The notes under the pieces are model-generated. The model made no database searches and was not told the DNA's origin. It was given only the letters and a program-made list of their open reading frames with translations. The translations under genes and the position numbers were made by a program. Positions 32,066 to 41,210 of a DNA stretch of 64,000 nucleotides are shown piece by piece. Position 1 is the stretch's first letter. Every line of letters starts with the position of its first letter. Origin of the DNA: Kordia sp964351775 (lineage in GTDB: Bacteria; Bacteroidota; Bacteroidia; Flavobacteriales; Flavobacteriaceae); assembly GCA_964351775.1 (NCBI GenBank), contig CAYGPQ010000004.1, positions 1-64,000 on the forward strand, read 5' to 3'.

Positions 32066-35000
32066 GAGTGTTCTTTTTTAATTGAATTTCTTCTTTCCAA
32101 CTGTATAAAACTGGAACGATAAAATAGGAGGTAATATCGATAATCATCCCGCCAAAAATTGGAATTGCCATCGGAATCATGATGTCACTTCCTCTTCCCG
32201 TAGAAGTCAGTACAGGAAGTAACGCCAATACGGTTGTAACCGTGGTCATTAAACAAGGTCGGATGCGTTTTCCTGCGGCTTCTAAGGTTGCTAAACGAAT
32301 TCCTTTTTTGTCAGTTGGAAGCACTTTAGCAAAGGTTTGCTTTAAATAGGTTGCCATGATGACGCCATCATCGGTGGCAATTCCAAATAGGGCAATGAAA
32401 CCTACCCAAACAGCTACACTTAAATTGATGGTTTTCATATTGAAGAGTTCTCTTAGATTTTCTCCAAATAAGCTGAAATTTAAAAACCAATCTTGCCCGT
32501 ACAACCAAATCATGATAAATCCGCCTGCAAAGGCAACAGTAATTCCTGTAAAGATCATCAAAGAAGTTGTGACTGATCTAAATTGAAAATACAAAATTAA
32601 AAAGATGATTATCAATGCTAATGGCACCACCATAGACAAGGTTTTTTCCGCTCGGAGTTGATTTTCATACGTTCCTGTAAATTGATAGTTGATTCCTTTT
32701 GGAACGATTAACGCGCCCGAATCTATTTTTTCTTGAATGACTGCTTGCGCATTTTCAACCACGGTTACTTCTGCAAAACCGTTTCGTTTATCAAATAATA
32801 CATACCCAACTAAAAACGTATCTTCACTTTTAATTACTTGCGGACCTTGTTCATAGCGAATCGTTGCCAATTCACTTAATGGAACTGGATTTCCTTTTTC
32901 CACTGGAATGTAAATACTTTTTAAATCTTCCGGATTGCTCCGTAATTCTCTCGGATACCGAACACGAATGCCGTAGCGTTCCCTGCCTTCCACAGTTTGC
33001 GTTAATACCATGCCGCCAACAGCCACTTTCAGTACGTTTTGTACTTCCTCAATCGTGATGCCATATCTGGCAATATTAGCTCTGTCGATATCAATCAGCA
33101 AATAGGGTTTCCCCACAATTCGATCTGCAAAGACAGCCTCTTTTTTTACACCTTCCACTTCTTTTAGAATCGTTTCTAATTCTACTCCAAAAGCTTCAAT
33201 TTGTTGTAAGTTTTGTCCTTTTACTTTAATTCCCATTGGCGCGCGCATTCCGGTTTGTAGCATGACCAATCGGGTTTCAATCGGTTGCAATTTTGGTGCA
33301 GAGGTAACGCCAGGCAATTTGGTTACGCGTACAATTTCATCCCATATATCATCGGGGGATTTAATATGTGGTCTCCAATTGCGATAGAATTCGCCGTTAT
33401 CGTCTTCGATGAGTTGCGCTTTTGTAATCGTAGGTGCATTGAGCGGAGCCGAAATGCCATCTTTTAACATAAACAATCCATCGTCATCTACTTTGTAACG
33501 TTGTCGTTTTCCAGCCGCATTCAGCATATATTCTGGTTTGTATTGAATGATGTTTTCATACATCGACAAAGGCGCAGGATCTAATGCAGATTCCGTACGA
33601 CCCGCTTTTCCAACAACAGTTTCTATTTCGGGAATACTCGCTACTGCCATATCTAATTGTTGCAACACACGCTTGTTTTCTTCCACACCCGAATGCGGCA
33701 TAGAGGTTGGCATTAAGAGAAAAGAACCTTCATTTAAAGAGGGCATAAATTCTTTTCCTGTATGTTGAAGAATATAAAATCCAAAAATAACAATGGAAAC
33801 AGGAATGGTTAAAAATAAGAGTCTGTTGTGCAATGCCCAGTTTAAAATTCGGGTATAATAGTGTTGGAATAGCATAAAAATACCCAAAAGTCCAAAACAG
33901 ATAATTCCAACAAAGAGAAGGTTTAGTAAAATGCTTTTATCAACGCCTAAAGGTCTCCAATATTCTGCTAACAGAAACACAATTGCTAATACAGAAATGG
34001 TAATATTGACAAGATTTGCTTTCTTTTCGGTAAGTATGTGATTTCGTTTTAAAAATGCTACAACGCCAAAACCAATCAGCACAATTCCAATCCAATAGCC
34101 ATATATCATGGTTGTCAAGCCTAGAACGACTAACAGACTGTTTAGAAGATAGCTGGTCGTTTTTTTGATATTCACTTTTTTAAAGATAGCTGCCGCAAAT
34201 GGTGGAATTAAAAATAGTGCGATGACTAATGCCGCAATGAGTGCAAATGTTTTGGTAAAAGCTAAGGGTCTGAATAGTTTTCCTTCGGCACCCATCATCG
34301 TAAATACAGGAATAAAACTAATGATTGTTGTCATGACAGCCGTTACAATAGCTCCTGAAACTTCTGTGGTAGCATTGTACACAATCGTGTTTATCGGTAA
34401 GTTTTCTTGGTCTTCATCCGCATGCCTGATGATGTTTTCGGAAAGTATCACGCCGACATCGACCATGGTACCAATTGCAATGGCAATTCCTGATAATGCT
34501 ACGATATTTGCATCTACATTAAAGAGTTTCATTGCAATGAACACCATTAAAACTGCCACAGGAAGCAAGCCGGCTATTAAAATAGACGCACGTAAGTTGA
34601 ATACCATAATGATAATCACAAAAATAGTAATTAAGATTTCTAAGGTTAGGGCTTCACTAAGTGTTTCAAGTGTTTCATTGATCAATTCTGTTCGGTCGTA
34701 AAACGGAACAATGGTGAGTTGTGAAGTACGTCCATCACTTAATACTTTGGATGGTAATCCTGTGCTCAGTTCTTGTATTTTATCTTTTACATTGTTAATG
34801 ACTTCCATTGGATTCGCGCCATAGCGTGCTACGACCACACCACCCACAACTTCTGCGCCTTCTTTGTCCAAAATTCCTCTACGTGTTGCAGGCCCTAAAG
34901 TGACATTTCCGATGTCTTTGATTTTGATAGATGTAAAGTTTTCCGAAGTGACGACCGCATTTTCAATATCAGCAATTGATTTGATGTAGCCCAAACCACG

Positions 35001-35747
35001 CACTAAATATTCAACTTGATTGATTTCTAATGTTTGTGCTCCAATGTCTTTGTTACTTTCTTTGACCGCTTTTACAACTTGATGTAACCCGATGTTGTAT
35101 TGACGCATTAATTCAGGATTTACATCTACTTGATATTCCTGCACATATCCGCCAATAGAAGCTACTTCCGATACGCCACTCGCAGAGGACAAAGCATATT
35201 TTACATAGTAATCTTGAATGCTTCGCAATTCTTGCAAATCCCAACCGCCAGTTACGTTTCCTACTTCATCTCGACCTTCCAATGTATACCAAAATATTTG
35301 CCCTAAGCCAGTTGCATCTGGTCCTAATGAGGGATTTACACCTTCTGGTAGTAAATTATTTGGCAATGAGTTTAATTTTTCTAGGATGCGACTGCGACTC
35401 CAATAGAATTCGATCTCTTCTTCAAAAATGATGTAAATACTTGAAAACCCAAACATAGAAGAACTACGAATGGTTTTTACACCAGGAATTCCAAGCAGCG
35501 CTGTTGTTAACGGATAGGTAATTTGGTCTTCAATATCTTGTGGCGATTGTCCATTCCATTTTGTGAATACAATTTGTTGATTTTCACCAATATCAGGAAT
35601 GGCATCTACCGATACGGGATTGTTCGGTAAAAAACCTGTATCCCAATTAAACGGCGCGTTTACAGTTCCCCAACCCACAAAAAGGATGAGTAGTAAGACT
35701 GCAACAAGCTTGTTTTCTATTAGAAATTTAATACTTTTATTGAGCAT
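32055..35747 (-). CDS. cusA: CusA/CzcA-type heavy-metal RND efflux pump
   Basis: A 1230-residue proton-driven inner-membrane pump. Markers: 'KFLIENKLVAVLLLILFVGWG' first helix; 'VDAIPDIGENQQIVFTKW' and 'DQITYPLTTALLGIPGVKTIRSSSMFGFSSIYIIF', the typical heavy-metal RND porter start; 'SGIAIAIGTMVDVGVILSENI' with the proton-relay Asp; and the metal-site region 'LMPTSMPHSGV'. The family is usually about 1040 residues. Here an insert of about 110 residues (about 530-640) adds several helices, as seen in other Bacteroidota pumps. It is the main pump gene of the operon, preceded by the HYC_CC_PP gene. Confidence 0.93.
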   Translation of the reverse strand: MLNKSIKFLIENKLVAVLLLILFVGWGTVNAPFNWDTGFLPNNPVSVDAIPDIGENQQIVFTKWNGQSPQDIEDQITYPLTTALLGIPGVKTIRSSSMFGFSSIYIIFEEEIEFYWSRSRILEKLNSLPNNLLPEGVNPSLGPDATGLGQIFWYTLEGRDEVGNVTGGWDLQELRSIQDYYVKYALSSASGVSEVASIGGYVQEYQVDVNPELMRQYNIGLHQVVKAVKESNKDIGAQTLEINQVEYLVRGLGYIKSIADIENAVVTSENFTSIKIKDIGNVTLGPATRRGILDKEGAEVVGGVVVARYGANPMEVINNVKDKIQELSTGLPSKVLSDGRTSQLTIVPFYDRTELINETLETLSEALTLEILITIFVIIIMVFNLRASILIAGLLPVAVLMVFIAMKLFNVDANIVALSGIAIAIGTMVDVGVILSENIIRHADEDQENLPINTIVYNATTEVSGAIVTAVMTTIISFIPVFTMMGAEGKLFRPLAFTKTFALIAALVIALFLIPPFAAAIFKKVNIKKTTSYLLNSLLVVLGLTTMIYGYWIGIVLIGFGVVAFLKRNHILTEKKANLVNITISVLAIVFLLAEYWRPLGVDKSILLNLLFVGIICFGLLGIFMLFQHYYTRILNWALHNRLLFLTIPVSIVIFGFYILQHTGKEFMPSLNEGSFLLMPTSMPHSGVEENKRVLQQLDMAVASIPEIETVVGKAGRTESALDPAPLSMYENIIQYKPEYMLNAAGKRQRYKVDDDGLFMLKDGISAPLNAPTITKAQLIEDDNGEFYRNWRPHIKSPDDIWDEIVRVTKLPGVTSAPKLQPIETRLVMLQTGMRAPMGIKVKGQNLQQIEAFGVELETILKEVEGVKKEAVFADRIVGKPYLLIDIDRANIARYGITIEEVQNVLKVAVGGMVLTQTVEGRERYGIRVRYPRELRSNPEDLKSIYIPVEKGNPVPLSELATIRYEQGPQVIKSEDTFLVGYVLFDKRNGFAEVTVVENAQAVIQEKIDSGALIVPKGINYQFTGTYENQLRAEKTLSMVVPLALIIIFLILYFQFRSVTTSLMIFTGITVAFAGGFIMIWLYGQDWFLNFSLFGENLRELFNMKTINLSVAVWVGFIALFGIATDDGVIMATYLKQTFAKVLPTDKKGIRLATLEAAGKRIRPCLMTTVTTVLALLPVLTSTGRGSDIMIPMAIPIFGGMIIDITSYFIVPVLYSWKEEIQLKKNTHEA

Positions 35748-35847
35748 GAGTATTGATATTTAAACATACGAATGATTTTAAAATAGGAGTGCAGTTGTGT
35801 TTCCAATTTGAAGCAATTCAATAGGAAATCAACATTCGGAGTAAATA

Positions 35848-36258
35848 TCAAATAAGGAAAGTCTCGTCGAGCAATTGAATGTCTTTGACGAGTGGCGGCG
35901 GTTTGTAGGGTTTGAAAACAGCCTTTTCGGTATCTTCTTCTAACAGTATAAAAATATAACTATATACATACGCCGTAATGAATGTGTGTGTTGTTACGGT
36001 AAACGTGTCTTGCGAAGACAATTCATCTTGCCCTTGAATTAAAGTGCTGATGTCACTACAACACGGTGTTTGTTGTACCGTAGTCTGTTCGGAAGTTGCC
36101 GTTTCTACTTCCATACCACAGGTTTTAGCTTCTATACCAATAGCAAAACTTACCTTTTCGCCACCACAAATATGTTCATTTATGGTGAATGAAAATGTAG
36201 AGAACAGCACTAATAAGGCTGTTGCATATACACTGATATGTTTTAAAAACTGTTTCAT
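35848..36258 (-). CDS. HYC_CC_PP family protein
   Basis: A 136-residue exported protein, named for its conserved pattern. After a signal/anchor segment ('YATALLVLFSTFSFTINEHIC') it shows the H-x-C element EHICGG, then a Cys pair in TPCCSD and finally YKPPPL. These proteins occur at the head of Bacteroidota copper-efflux operons and are presumed periplasmic metal-binding accessories; the molecular role is not known. It lies 100 bp upstream of the CusA gene on the same strand, so it is probably the first gene of the efflux operon. Confidence 0.85.
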   Translation of the reverse strand: MKQFLKHISVYATALLVLFSTFSFTINEHICGGEKVSFAIGIEAKTCGMEVETATSEQTTVQQTPCCSDISTLIQGQDELSSQDTFTVTTHTFITAYVYSYIFILLEEDTEKAVFKPYKPPPLVKDIQLLDETFLI

Positions 36259-36383
36259 GAAGCTGTAAAAGTACGATTTTTTTTTGATTGTTGGATTTTA
36301 GACGCGCTTCGCACTTGGATCGCTTCGCTTATTAGCTAAAAGTTCTCTAAAGTCGATTGAGATTCTCGAAATCTGATATGTAT

Positions 36384-36418
36384 AAAAAAAAAGCGAACCT
36401 TTTAAAGTTCGCTCTTTT
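36384..36418 (-). terminator. intrinsic terminator of the 36445 RiPP precursor
   Basis: On the minus strand GAGCGAAC pairs with GTTCGCTT around TTTAAAAG, followed by a long T run (36392-36384). It starts 27 bp after the stop at 36445. The stem sequence resembles that at 21616. Confidence 0.75.
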
Positions 36419-36444
36419 ATCTGGTAAATTTAATTTATATTTTC

Positions 36445-36687
36445 TTAGCAGATTGGAACTGTGTAACGATCTACTTCAATTGTTTGACAACGCTCTACGG
36501 AGTTGTATGTACATACAAGTCCGCCAGTACATGCTATGGTTTGTGGTCCTGTACCGCATTGTGCATAGTCGGTACCACATTGATAGAAGTATGTTTTGAT
36601 AGCTAAACCAGCCATAATATCATCTTTGTTTAAGTTGGAAACTTTCGATTTATTGATGCTTAGGTTTTTTAGATTCTTTTTTTTCAT
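36445..36687 (-). CDS. RiPP precursor peptide, class I lanthipeptide-like, 80 residues
   Basis: The leader 'KKKNLKNLSINKSKVSNLN' fits the flavobacterial class I lanthipeptide pattern. The rest is a Cys/Thr/Tyr-rich core region ('QCGTDYAQCGTG', 'ACTGGLVCTYNSVERCQT', final 'PIC') with six Cys and many Thr/Ser, enough for several thioether or disulfide rings. There is no GG site directly before the core; a cut near 'MAGLA' is possible. No modification enzymes are in the window. It lies in tandem with another precursor at 36728 on the same strand. Confidence 0.75.
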   Translation of the reverse strand: MKKKNLKNLSINKSKVSNLNKDDIMAGLAIKTYFYQCGTDYAQCGTGPQTIACTGGLVCTYNSVERCQTIEVDRYTVPIC

Positions 36688-36727
36688 GATATTATAATTT
36701 ATAAGTTAATAATAGTTTGGTTCACAA

Positions 36728-36895
36728 TTAACAAATTAAGAGCGAAAGAGTACATGGATACGTTTCATCTATCCAACAGCAAATGGTACAATCAGTTCTT
36801 CTGGTACCTTCTGTTCCTCCTTTTATTTCAATATATTCAAGTGTCGAAATCGCTTTTTTGTTAAGACTTAGTTTTTTTAAATTTCTTTTTTTCAT
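36728..36895 (-). CDS. RiPP precursor peptide with GG leader, 55 residues
   Basis: The leader 'KKRNLKKLSLNKKAISTLE' is followed by 'IKGGTEGTRR', a double-glycine site. The core 'TDCTICCWIDETYPCTLSLL' ending in Cys has five Cys and several Thr. I chose the ATG at 36895; the in-frame ATG at 36934 lies in the AT-rich leader and would mask the standard leader start. It is probably a lanthipeptide-like or disulfide-linked peptide processed by enzymes encoded elsewhere. Tandem with 36445, about 40 bp apart, so the two may be coexpressed. Confidence 0.75.
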   Translation of the reverse strand: MKKRNLKKLSLNKKAISTLEYIEIKGGTEGTRRTDCTICCWIDETYPCTLSLLIC

Positions 36896-37000
36896 AGTTA
36901 GTATATTTAAAAAGTTCAAATTAGAAAGAACCATTCGTAATTGAGTACGGTTTTACCGTAAAAAGTAGTATTGTACTTGTAAATGAGTGTGTTATGCGTG

Positions 37001-37366
37001 TTAAAGTTTCAGTTTGTTGATTTCTGTGAGTAATTTCGGGAAGTTAACAGGTTTTGAAAAGTATTGGTCAAACCCTATGTTTTTGAAACGATGTTCATCG
37101 CCAGGCATAGCATACGCAGTTACAGCAAACACTTGTGGATTTTTGTCCGTAGGAAGTTCTTGAATTTTTTTGAGGACTTCGCAACCGTCCATTTGATTTT
37201 TACCAAGATTGATATCTAGCAATATTAAATCGGGCATGTCTTTTTTAACAATTTCTAATGCTTCCAAACCGTTTTCAGCAATGATTATTTGCGCATTTTC
37301 TTTGGATAGTATTTTGTTCATTACCATCGCATTGATTTTGTTATCTTCTACGTACAGAATATTCAT
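37001..37366 (-). CDS. single-domain response regulator (CheY-like)
   Basis: A receiver domain of about 121 residues alone: 'ILYVEDNKINAMVM' acidic pocket, phosphoacceptor Asp in 'LILLDINLG', Thr/Ser switch in 'VFAVTAYAM' and the conserved Lys in 'YFSKPVNF'. No output domain, so it must act by protein contact or as a phosphorelay intermediate. I chose the ATG at 37366, which overlaps the kinase stop as ATGA; an ATG at 37372 is also in frame. It is the cognate partner of the multi-PAS kinase upstream. Confidence 0.9.
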   Translation of the reverse strand: MNILYVEDNKINAMVMNKILSKENAQIIIAENGLEALEIVKKDMPDLILLDINLGKNQMDGCEVLKKIQELPTDKNPQVFAVTAYAMPGDEHRFKNIGFDQYFSKPVNFPKLLTEINKLKL

Positions 37367-39558
37367 GAGCAAAGCGGAAGTTTTATGATGAATTCTGATC
37401 CTTTACCTATTTCACTGTTGACTTCAATGCTACCCCCTAAGATTTCAATGTAGTGTTTGGACAAACTGAGCCCAATACCTGTACCTTCATATTTTCTGCT
37501 CATGCCAATACTTTCTTGTACAAACGGGTCAAATATTTTTGTGAGATTCGCAGCTTCTATTCCAATACCAGTATCTTTTACTGAGATGAGTGCATTTGTA
37601 AGTGTTTCATCTGTAGCAATAGAAACCGTAATTGTACCTTTTTGTGTGTATTTGATAGCATTGTGAATGATGTTATTGAAAGCTGTTCTGAATAATTGTT
37701 CGTCTATCGCTACTTTTGGCGCACTTTTATCTAGAATTAATGTATAGTTTAATGCTTTTGCTTCTGCTAAATGATCGTATTCTCGGAACGAACTTTCTAC
37801 TGTAAAGTTGAGGTCACATTTTGTAAGACTTAAATTCGTTTTTATCGCTTCTATTTCACTAAAGTTGGATAAGTTCGTAACGGTTTCGAGCAATCGGTCT
37901 TTACTTTCTTCTAAATAGGCTAATAGCTTAGTACGTTCTTTGGCATCTTCTTCTGTAATAAGGAGTTGACTAATTGCCATGATTCCATTTAAAGGTGTTC
38001 TTATTTCATGACTAAAGTTTGCTAAAATATTTGTTTTAAAACTATTGAGTTCCTGCTCTTTTAAGTGTGCTTCTTTGATAGCGATTGCGGCCATTTTTTG
38101 CTCCGTAATATCTAAAGAACTAATTAATACAGATGAGAATTTTTCTTCAGAATCCTTAATTGGTATATATTTTACTTCCAACCATTGCGAATTTCCTTGG
38201 CTCGTAACGCGTTCAACTTCTTTACGTGTAATGTGTCCTTTGAGTGCTTCATTGAACGAATCGGCAAAGGTGTGTTTCAAGTTGAGCGGCAATACATTAA
38301 TAAAGTGTACCGATTCTTTGTTTGGGTTTATCTTAAAATCATGCTGAATGATGGTAGCAGAAGCTTCATCAGTCATTAATATATTTCCTTTATGATCTAA
38401 TAAAAACGTGTGTACAAATCCATTATTGATAATGGCTTGTAAATGACGTTGATTTTTCAGAATAATCTGTTCATTTTTTTTACGTTGATCTACATTGATC
38501 AAATTACCGATCATTCGTGTTGTATGTCCGTTTGCATCTTTTTTGCAATATCCATATACTTCATAATGAATGTATTTTCCATCTAAATGGCGCAATCTGT
38601 AATAGTTAAAATAGTAGGCATCTTCTTTTTCAAGATTTTCCAGATGACGCACCAATGCAGCTGCTACATCTTCTGGATGAATCATTTTTCGAAATTCTTC
38701 TTCAGGAAGAAACGCTTCTTTTATGGGCAATCCTAACATTCTTCGAAACGACGTGCTGTAATACACCATATTGGTTTCAATGACATGATCAAACAATCCA
38801 GAACGAATTCCTTTTAAAGCCAAACGCTTTGTTTCTTCACTTTCTTTGAGTTGCTCGATGTGTTCTTGTCGTTCCGTAATATCGGCAACTGTTCCGTTGA
38901 CAAATATGATTTTATGGTTATGAAATACAGGTTCGGCAGCAATGCGTAAGTATGTTTTAGCACCTTGCTTTGTCACTGTTTCTATGTAATCGTAAGGTTG
39001 TTTGGTTTCGAGTAATTCGTATAAATATTTTTTGGCACGTTCTTGAATCTCTTTTGCATAATTATAGAACCCTTTTTCATCTCTATCTACATCATTAGGA
39101 TCAATGCCGTGCATTTTATAACATTCACGTGACCAAAAGAGTTCTTCTGTAATCGGATTGTAATACCAAGCAGCTATTTTTCCCAAAACTGAAATGGCTT
39201 CAAGTGCTTGATGTTCTTTGTCTTCTTGTGTAGCATCTATTCCAACGGCGTAAATATGGGTGTCTTCTAAATAAAAATCGAGGCGTAAGGTTAAGATGCC
39301 ATTTGAGGTGTTTGTTGGAAATTTTAAATGCTGTTTTAAGATGGTTTCGCCAGCCGCTACTTTGTTGATGATCTCTTTGAGTGTAGCTTCATATTTATCC
39401 AATACAAAGTTTTGTAATGGTTTTCCAATATACAGCGTATCAGATTGAAAGGAATTGTCAAAGCGTTTGTTAAGTTGCGTAATGATCCCTTTTGTATCTA
39501 ATACAATTATATATAGACTTGATTTTTCAAGTATATGATTTGGTTGATTGTTAGACAT
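37363..39558 (-). CDS. multi-PAS cytoplasmic sensor histidine kinase
   Basis: A 731-residue kinase with no membrane segment or signal peptide. About four PAS or PAC modules precede the kinase core, with visible PAC-type endings 'VNGTVADITERQEHIEQL', 'MIGNLINVDQRKK' and 'SVLISSLDITEQKM'. The HisKA box is 'ILANFSHEIRTPLNGIMAIS' (about residue 520), then HATPase_c with 'NNIIHNAIKYTQKG', 'VKDTGIGIE' and 'GTGIGLSLSKHYIEILGGS'. Ligands are unknown. ATGA overlap with the lone receiver gene downstream implies a dedicated pair. No DNA-binding regulator is adjacent. Confidence 0.9.
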   Translation of the reverse strand: MSNNQPNHILEKSSLYIIVLDTKGIITQLNKRFDNSFQSDTLYIGKPLQNFVLDKYEATLKEIINKVAAGETILKQHLKFPTNTSNGILTLRLDFYLEDTHIYAVGIDATQEDKEHQALEAISVLGKIAAWYYNPITEELFWSRECYKMHGIDPNDVDRDEKGFYNYAKEIQERAKKYLYELLETKQPYDYIETVTKQGAKTYLRIAAEPVFHNHKIIFVNGTVADITERQEHIEQLKESEETKRLALKGIRSGLFDHVIETNMVYYSTSFRRMLGLPIKEAFLPEEEFRKMIHPEDVAAALVRHLENLEKEDAYYFNYYRLRHLDGKYIHYEVYGYCKKDANGHTTRMIGNLINVDQRKKNEQIILKNQRHLQAIINNGFVHTFLLDHKGNILMTDEASATIIQHDFKINPNKESVHFINVLPLNLKHTFADSFNEALKGHITRKEVERVTSQGNSQWLEVKYIPIKDSEEKFSSVLISSLDITEQKMAAIAIKEAHLKEQELNSFKTNILANFSHEIRTPLNGIMAISQLLITEEDAKERTKLLAYLEESKDRLLETVTNLSNFSEIEAIKTNLSLTKCDLNFTVESSFREYDHLAEAKALNYTLILDKSAPKVAIDEQLFRTAFNNIIHNAIKYTQKGTITVSIATDETLTNALISVKDTGIGIEAANLTKIFDPFVQESIGMSRKYEGTGIGLSLSKHYIEILGGSIEVNSEIGKGSEFIIKLPLCS

Positions 39559-39649
39559 GTATAGATTGATAAATTCGGCTTTTTAAAAATAGGTAAAAAC
39601 ATTTGATTTGTATTGTATTTTTAAAATTTTTGTGTGAAGTTGAATTTGA

Positions 39650-39766
39650 GAGACGATTTATACATCAGCACAAAGCGTGAATGCTAATGAAAGTACAAAG
39701 CCTCAACATCTAGCAATAGCAGCAGAAGAAACGGAAATAATGGATAATGATGCACTACTTAACTGA
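39650..39766 (+). other. possible gene remnant
   Basis: In the 272-base gap 39559-39830 one frame reads 'TSAQSVNANESTKPQHLAIAAEE' and ends with a stop at 39764-39766. It has protein-like composition and a 'SAQ' resembling a signal-peptide cleavage site, but no start codon and a stop just upstream at 39647. It could be the decayed end of a short exported protein. Nothing else is visible in the gap. Confidence 0.25.
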
Positions 39767-39830
39767 GTCATACGAAAAAATGATTTGACTATCAATGCAA
39801 ATAAGCTTGCCCTTGCATTAGCGTATTGTA

Positions 39831-40373
39831 TTATTCAGGAAGTTGAAAAAAGCTAAATACAGAACCGCCATAACTTTTAGAAAAACTAAAGTTTGGTACC
39901 TGATCTAATTTGGTTTCCTTAGCGTGTTCTATAATTAAAAAACCATCTTCTAATAGTAAATTCTTTTCAAAAACGATGGTGGCAATTCGTTCAAATTGTG
40001 CATGGGTAAACGCGTATGGAGGATCTGCAAATACAACATCCGATTGTAAATGTGTGCGTTCTAAAAACGTATATACATCACTTTTAATAGCCGTAATATC
40101 AAGCTCTAAAAGTGCTGCGGTCTTTTTTATATAACTAACACAGCCATAATCGCCATCAACGGCAGTAATCACTTCTGTGCCGCGTGAAGCAAACTCATAA
40201 CTGATATTTCCAGTTCCAGCAAACAAGTCGAGCACACTAATTTCATGAAAATAAAAATGATTATTTAAAATGTTAAAAAGTGATTCTTTCGCCAAATCTG
40301 TGGTTGGGCGTACAGGCAGTTTTTTAGGTGCTGTCAACCGTCTTCCTTTATGTTTTCCTGAAATAATTCGCAT
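39831..40373 (-). CDS. rsmD: 16S rRNA (guanine966-N2)-methyltransferase RsmD
   Basis: A 180-residue SAM-dependent methyltransferase that modifies G966 of 16S rRNA. Starts 'MRIISGKHKGRRLTAPK', contains the SAM-binding 'VLDLFAGTGNISYEFASRG' (motif I), the acidic motif II 'ITAVDGD' and the catalytic 'VVFADPPYAF' (D-P-P-Y). Length and motifs are normal. Its ATG directly follows the stop of the DUF3822 gene without a gap, a pairing seen in other flavobacteria, so the two are cotranscribed. Confidence 0.93.
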   Translation of the reverse strand: MRIISGKHKGRRLTAPKKLPVRPTTDLAKESLFNILNNHFYFHEISVLDLFAGTGNISYEFASRGTEVITAVDGDYGCVSYIKKTAALLELDITAIKSDVYTFLERTHLQSDVVFADPPYAFTHAQFERIATIVFEKNLLLEDGFLIIEHAKETKLDQVPNFSFSKSYGGSVFSFFQLPE

Positions 40374-41210
40374 CTAAAAGTTTGTTAATAAGGTGAAATC
40401 GCGGTGACTTGCTGGTTTTTCTATATTGGTAGTAAAGTGGAACGGATAGTTTTTCTCTAAAAAGGCAACATTGCGGATGTATGTATAGGCAACAGTGTAC
40501 AAAACATCTCCTTTTGCAATTGCACCCAGAAAATAGAGTTGAAGTGTATTTGTGTTCAATTCTAATTGCTCAATGGTAAATAACAAATAATAAATAAAAT
40601 CTTCGGAAGAACTGTATTCAAAAGAATTGTATAGGAGTAATTTTTTGTTTTGAATCACAATAATTTCAAACTGTTCCTTTTGTACATGCACATACACTGT
40701 GGGTTCTTCACTACTATTAGATAATTGAAAAATATTTTCAATCAAAATTGTTGCGAAATGTCGATACGTAAACGCACCATACTTTTCAAAAAATAAGTTA
40801 TTGATATTTACATACGGAATATATACATTGACCATGTCATTATTAGAAACCACGTCAAAAGTCATATAATCGTTTGCTAAAATTTTGTTGTTATATTTTA
40901 AATAATCTGCAAGATTTTTATCAGAAAACAAAGGCTTTGGTACAAATGTCGATAAGGTATTGATATGACTTACGGTAACTGCTTGAAAAGGTTGCTCAAA
41001 GATGTCGGCATGCTGTTCAAAAACGGTATTAATTTCGGTTTCTAATTGCAACGGATTCGTTACAGTATTGAATTGAAAATGCCGAAGATCCGTAATTTCA
41101 TTCTCAATAGTATCTAGAATACAAAAAGAAAGTCCATTCAGAGATACCTGAATGGACAACTTTTGAAAATCTAATTGATTTGTATGTTTATTTTTTGTTT
41201 TCAATTTCAT
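40374..41210 (-). CDS. DUF3822-family protein
   Basis: A 278-residue soluble protein of the DUF3822 family, found throughout Bacteroidota immediately upstream of rsmD. Visible features: 'KLSIQVSLNGLSFCILDT', 'VTNPLQLETEINTVFEQ', 'DYLKYNNKILANDYMTFDVV' and the long central strands, together recalling an actin/ribonuclease-H-like ATPase fold, but no function is established. I set the start at the ATG 41210 (MKLKTKNKH). An earlier in-frame start at 41237 lies deeper within the upstream gene. The 23-bp overlap with 41188 suggests coupling. Confidence 0.8.
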   Translation of the reverse strand: MKLKTKNKHTNQLDFQKLSIQVSLNGLSFCILDTIENEITDLRHFQFNTVTNPLQLETEINTVFEQHADIFEQPFQAVTVSHINTLSTFVPKPLFSDKNLADYLKYNNKILANDYMTFDVVSNNDMVNVYIPYVNINNLFFEKYGAFTYRHFATILIENIFQLSNSSEEPTVYVHVQKEQFEIIVIQNKKLLLYNSFEYSSSEDFIYYLLFTIEQLELNTNTLQLYFLGAIAKGDVLYTVAYTYIRNVAFLEKNYPFHFTTNIEKPASHRDFTLLTNF

